From the NCBI GenBank assembly GCA_015523485.1, contig WAKH01000018.1, positions 1 through 48,667 of the forward strand: a stretch of 48,667 bases of DNA. Direction: 5' to 3'. Shown in pieces: positions 47,958-48,667 of this stretch. The notes beneath the pieces were generated by a model that ran no database searches, was not told the origin of the DNA, and saw only the letters and a list, made by a program, of their open reading frames with translations. Position 1 is the stretch's first letter. Each line of letters starts with the position of its first letter. The position numbers and the translations under genes were made by a program. The DNA is from Thermodiscus sp. Lineage in GTDB: Archaea; Thermoproteota; Thermoprotei_A; Sulfolobales; Acidilobaceae.

Positions 47958-48667
47958 CTACCACCCGCTCTCACCCAATTTTGTCGGATCTGTTGCCTCG
48001 AAGTATGCTTTAAACACAGGCCTCCATTTCTCCGGGTCTCTTAGGCTAGACCAGTATGCTGCGATGAATAGGTCTTCTAGCATTCTCTTGAATTTGCTGA
48101 ACTTGACGGGTATAACTGGGTGTTCATAGGAGCTGATCACGAAGGTTGCTGTGCCGTTAGCTACGATTGGACAGTTTGTTCTTCCAGTGAACTTGGCATC
48201 GTAGCCGAGTATTCTATCTACCACTACCTCGGCACCGAGGTGTGCGGTTACGCCTGTCTTGCTCGTAGGTGTATTGTTGCAGTCACCGATTGCGTATACA
48301 TCGTCGAATCCCTCTACCTCGAGGGTGTATTTGTTCACCTTGATGAAGCCGTCTTCGTCCTTCACACTATCAGGTGTCATTTCAATCTGGGGTCCCTTGT
48401 TTATTGGGATTACAGCGGCAACGTCGTATTCAAGCTCTTCTCCCTCCATGGAGTATATCTTCTTGTTTTCAACGTCAATGCTCTCAACTGTAAACATTGT
48501 CATTACAGTGACTCCCGCCTCTTCCAGCTTGGGTTCGACGATTTTCGCCATTGTCTCTGATGGGTATGCGTGTATGAAGGGTAATGCTAAGATGACTTCA
48601 ACCTTGTCTTTCCGGCCCATCTTCTTCAGCGTATAGCTGGAGAGGAACGCTGCCTTATGTGGAGCAG
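47958..48667 (-). CDS. Sulfide:quinone oxidoreductase-like flavoprotein, N-terminus beyond window edge
   Basis: The track begins at an internal ATG (48620), but the frame stays open to the window end, giving APHKAAFLSSYTLKKMGRKDKVEVIL upstream; this is a C-terminal fragment of ~236 residues. APHKAAFL resembles the CGAPYKPAFL region of SQR and FCC flavoproteins. VYAIGDCNN is the FAD-binding GD motif, and HLGAEVV and KFSKFKRMLEDLFIAAYW form the C-terminal part, including an amphipathic membrane-docking helix. It probably oxidises sulfide, or a similar donor, to quinone. Redox Cys residues lie largely outside the window, so specificity is uncertain. DUF1641 follows downstream. Confidence 0.82.
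   Translation of the reverse strand, partial: APHKAAFLSSYTLKKMGRKDKVEVILALPFIHAYPSETMAKIVEPKLEEAGVTVMTMFTVESIDVENKKIYSMEGEELEYDVAAVIPINKGPQIEMTPDSVKDEDGFIKVNKYTLEVEGFDDVYAIGDCNNTPTSKTGVTAHLGAEVVVDRILGYDAKFTGRTNCPIVANGTATFVISSYEHPVIPVKFSKFKRMLEDLFIAAYWSSLRDPEKWRPVFKAYFEATDPTKLGESGW

Noticed and set aside
48259-48636. 125-aa plus-strand ORF
   Set aside because: It is a shadow of the SQR-like gene on the other strand, which has FAD motifs.
1-48667. CRISPR arrays, insertion sequences, integrated virus, rRNA genes
   Set aside because: I saw no regularly spaced repeats, transposase or integrase motifs, terminal inverted repeats or rRNA signatures. Subtle remnants could escape reading by eye.

Overview
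The window looks like a piece of a hyperthermophilic crenarchaeal (Thermoproteota) chromosome. The evidence is a family-B polymerase of the crenarchaeal PolB1 type, the archaeal ribosomal stalk operon (L11-L1-P0-L12), archaeal SecE, Spt5, NAC, DphB, PAC2 and AlaRS, a tRNA-Pro with an intron and encoded CCA, an archaeal C/D box guide RNA, frequent GGTG/GAGG ribosome binding sites, GTG and TTG starts, and AGG/AGA/ATA-rich codon use. I cannot name the genus from the sequence. I saw no insertion sequence, prophage, CRISPR array or rRNA operon, and no gene-free stretch longer than 300 bases. The tightest stretch is packed so that several convergent neighbours overlap at their stop codons.

Layout. 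1-3.4 kb: a partial DUF1614 membrane protein, two CBS proteins, a Mut7-C RNase-like protein, AMMECR1 and SecE. 3.4-10.2 kb: the conserved transcription/translation block Spt5, L11, L1, P0, L12 and AlaRS, interrupted by a divergent HTH-phosphoribosyltransferase regulator. A structured leader precedes L1, and P0 and L12 share an exact 132-base 3' end. 10.2-19.2 kb: a HAD phosphatase, an MDR reductase, a secreted helical protein with a membrane-tethered winged-helix regulator, an MFS exporter read from the same palindromic intergenic region, a degenerate DHH protein, a two-TM protein, and a coupled MBL hydrolase and radical SAM-TRAM pair.

19.2-26.9 kb is the most unusual part. Four closely packed co-directional genes encode a polytopic membrane protein with an extracellular OB-like domain, an alkyl-DHAP-synthase-like flavoenzyme, a DAO-family flavoenzyme, and a 1,323-residue RecQ-like helicase with an N-terminal membrane anchor and large uncharacterised flanks. 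26.9-37.2 kb: PadR, an orphan protein, diphthamide and tRNA-methylation genes, NAD kinase, two tandem GNATs, malic enzyme, a fatty acyl-CoA ligase whose TATA box is flanked by an inverted repeat, and a second MFS protein.

37.2-48.7 kb: a PAC2 proteasome-assembly protein with a C-terminal HbYX, Hsp20, a membrane CCG/Fe-S/heme-type oxidoreductase resembling the ETF:quinone oxidoreductase EMO, PolB1 with an extended N-terminus, a pilin-type-signal solute-binding protein, a C/D box sRNA in the gap between convergent genes, a wHTH regulator, intron-containing tRNA-Pro(CGG), an XRE-family regulator, NAC, DUF1641 and a partial sulfide:quinone-oxidoreductase-like flavoprotein. The acyl-CoA ligase, MDR reductase, EMO-like protein, malic enzyme and SQR suggest a respiratory lifestyle that can use fatty acyl or other organic substrates and possibly sulfide. 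This is inferred from families, not shown.
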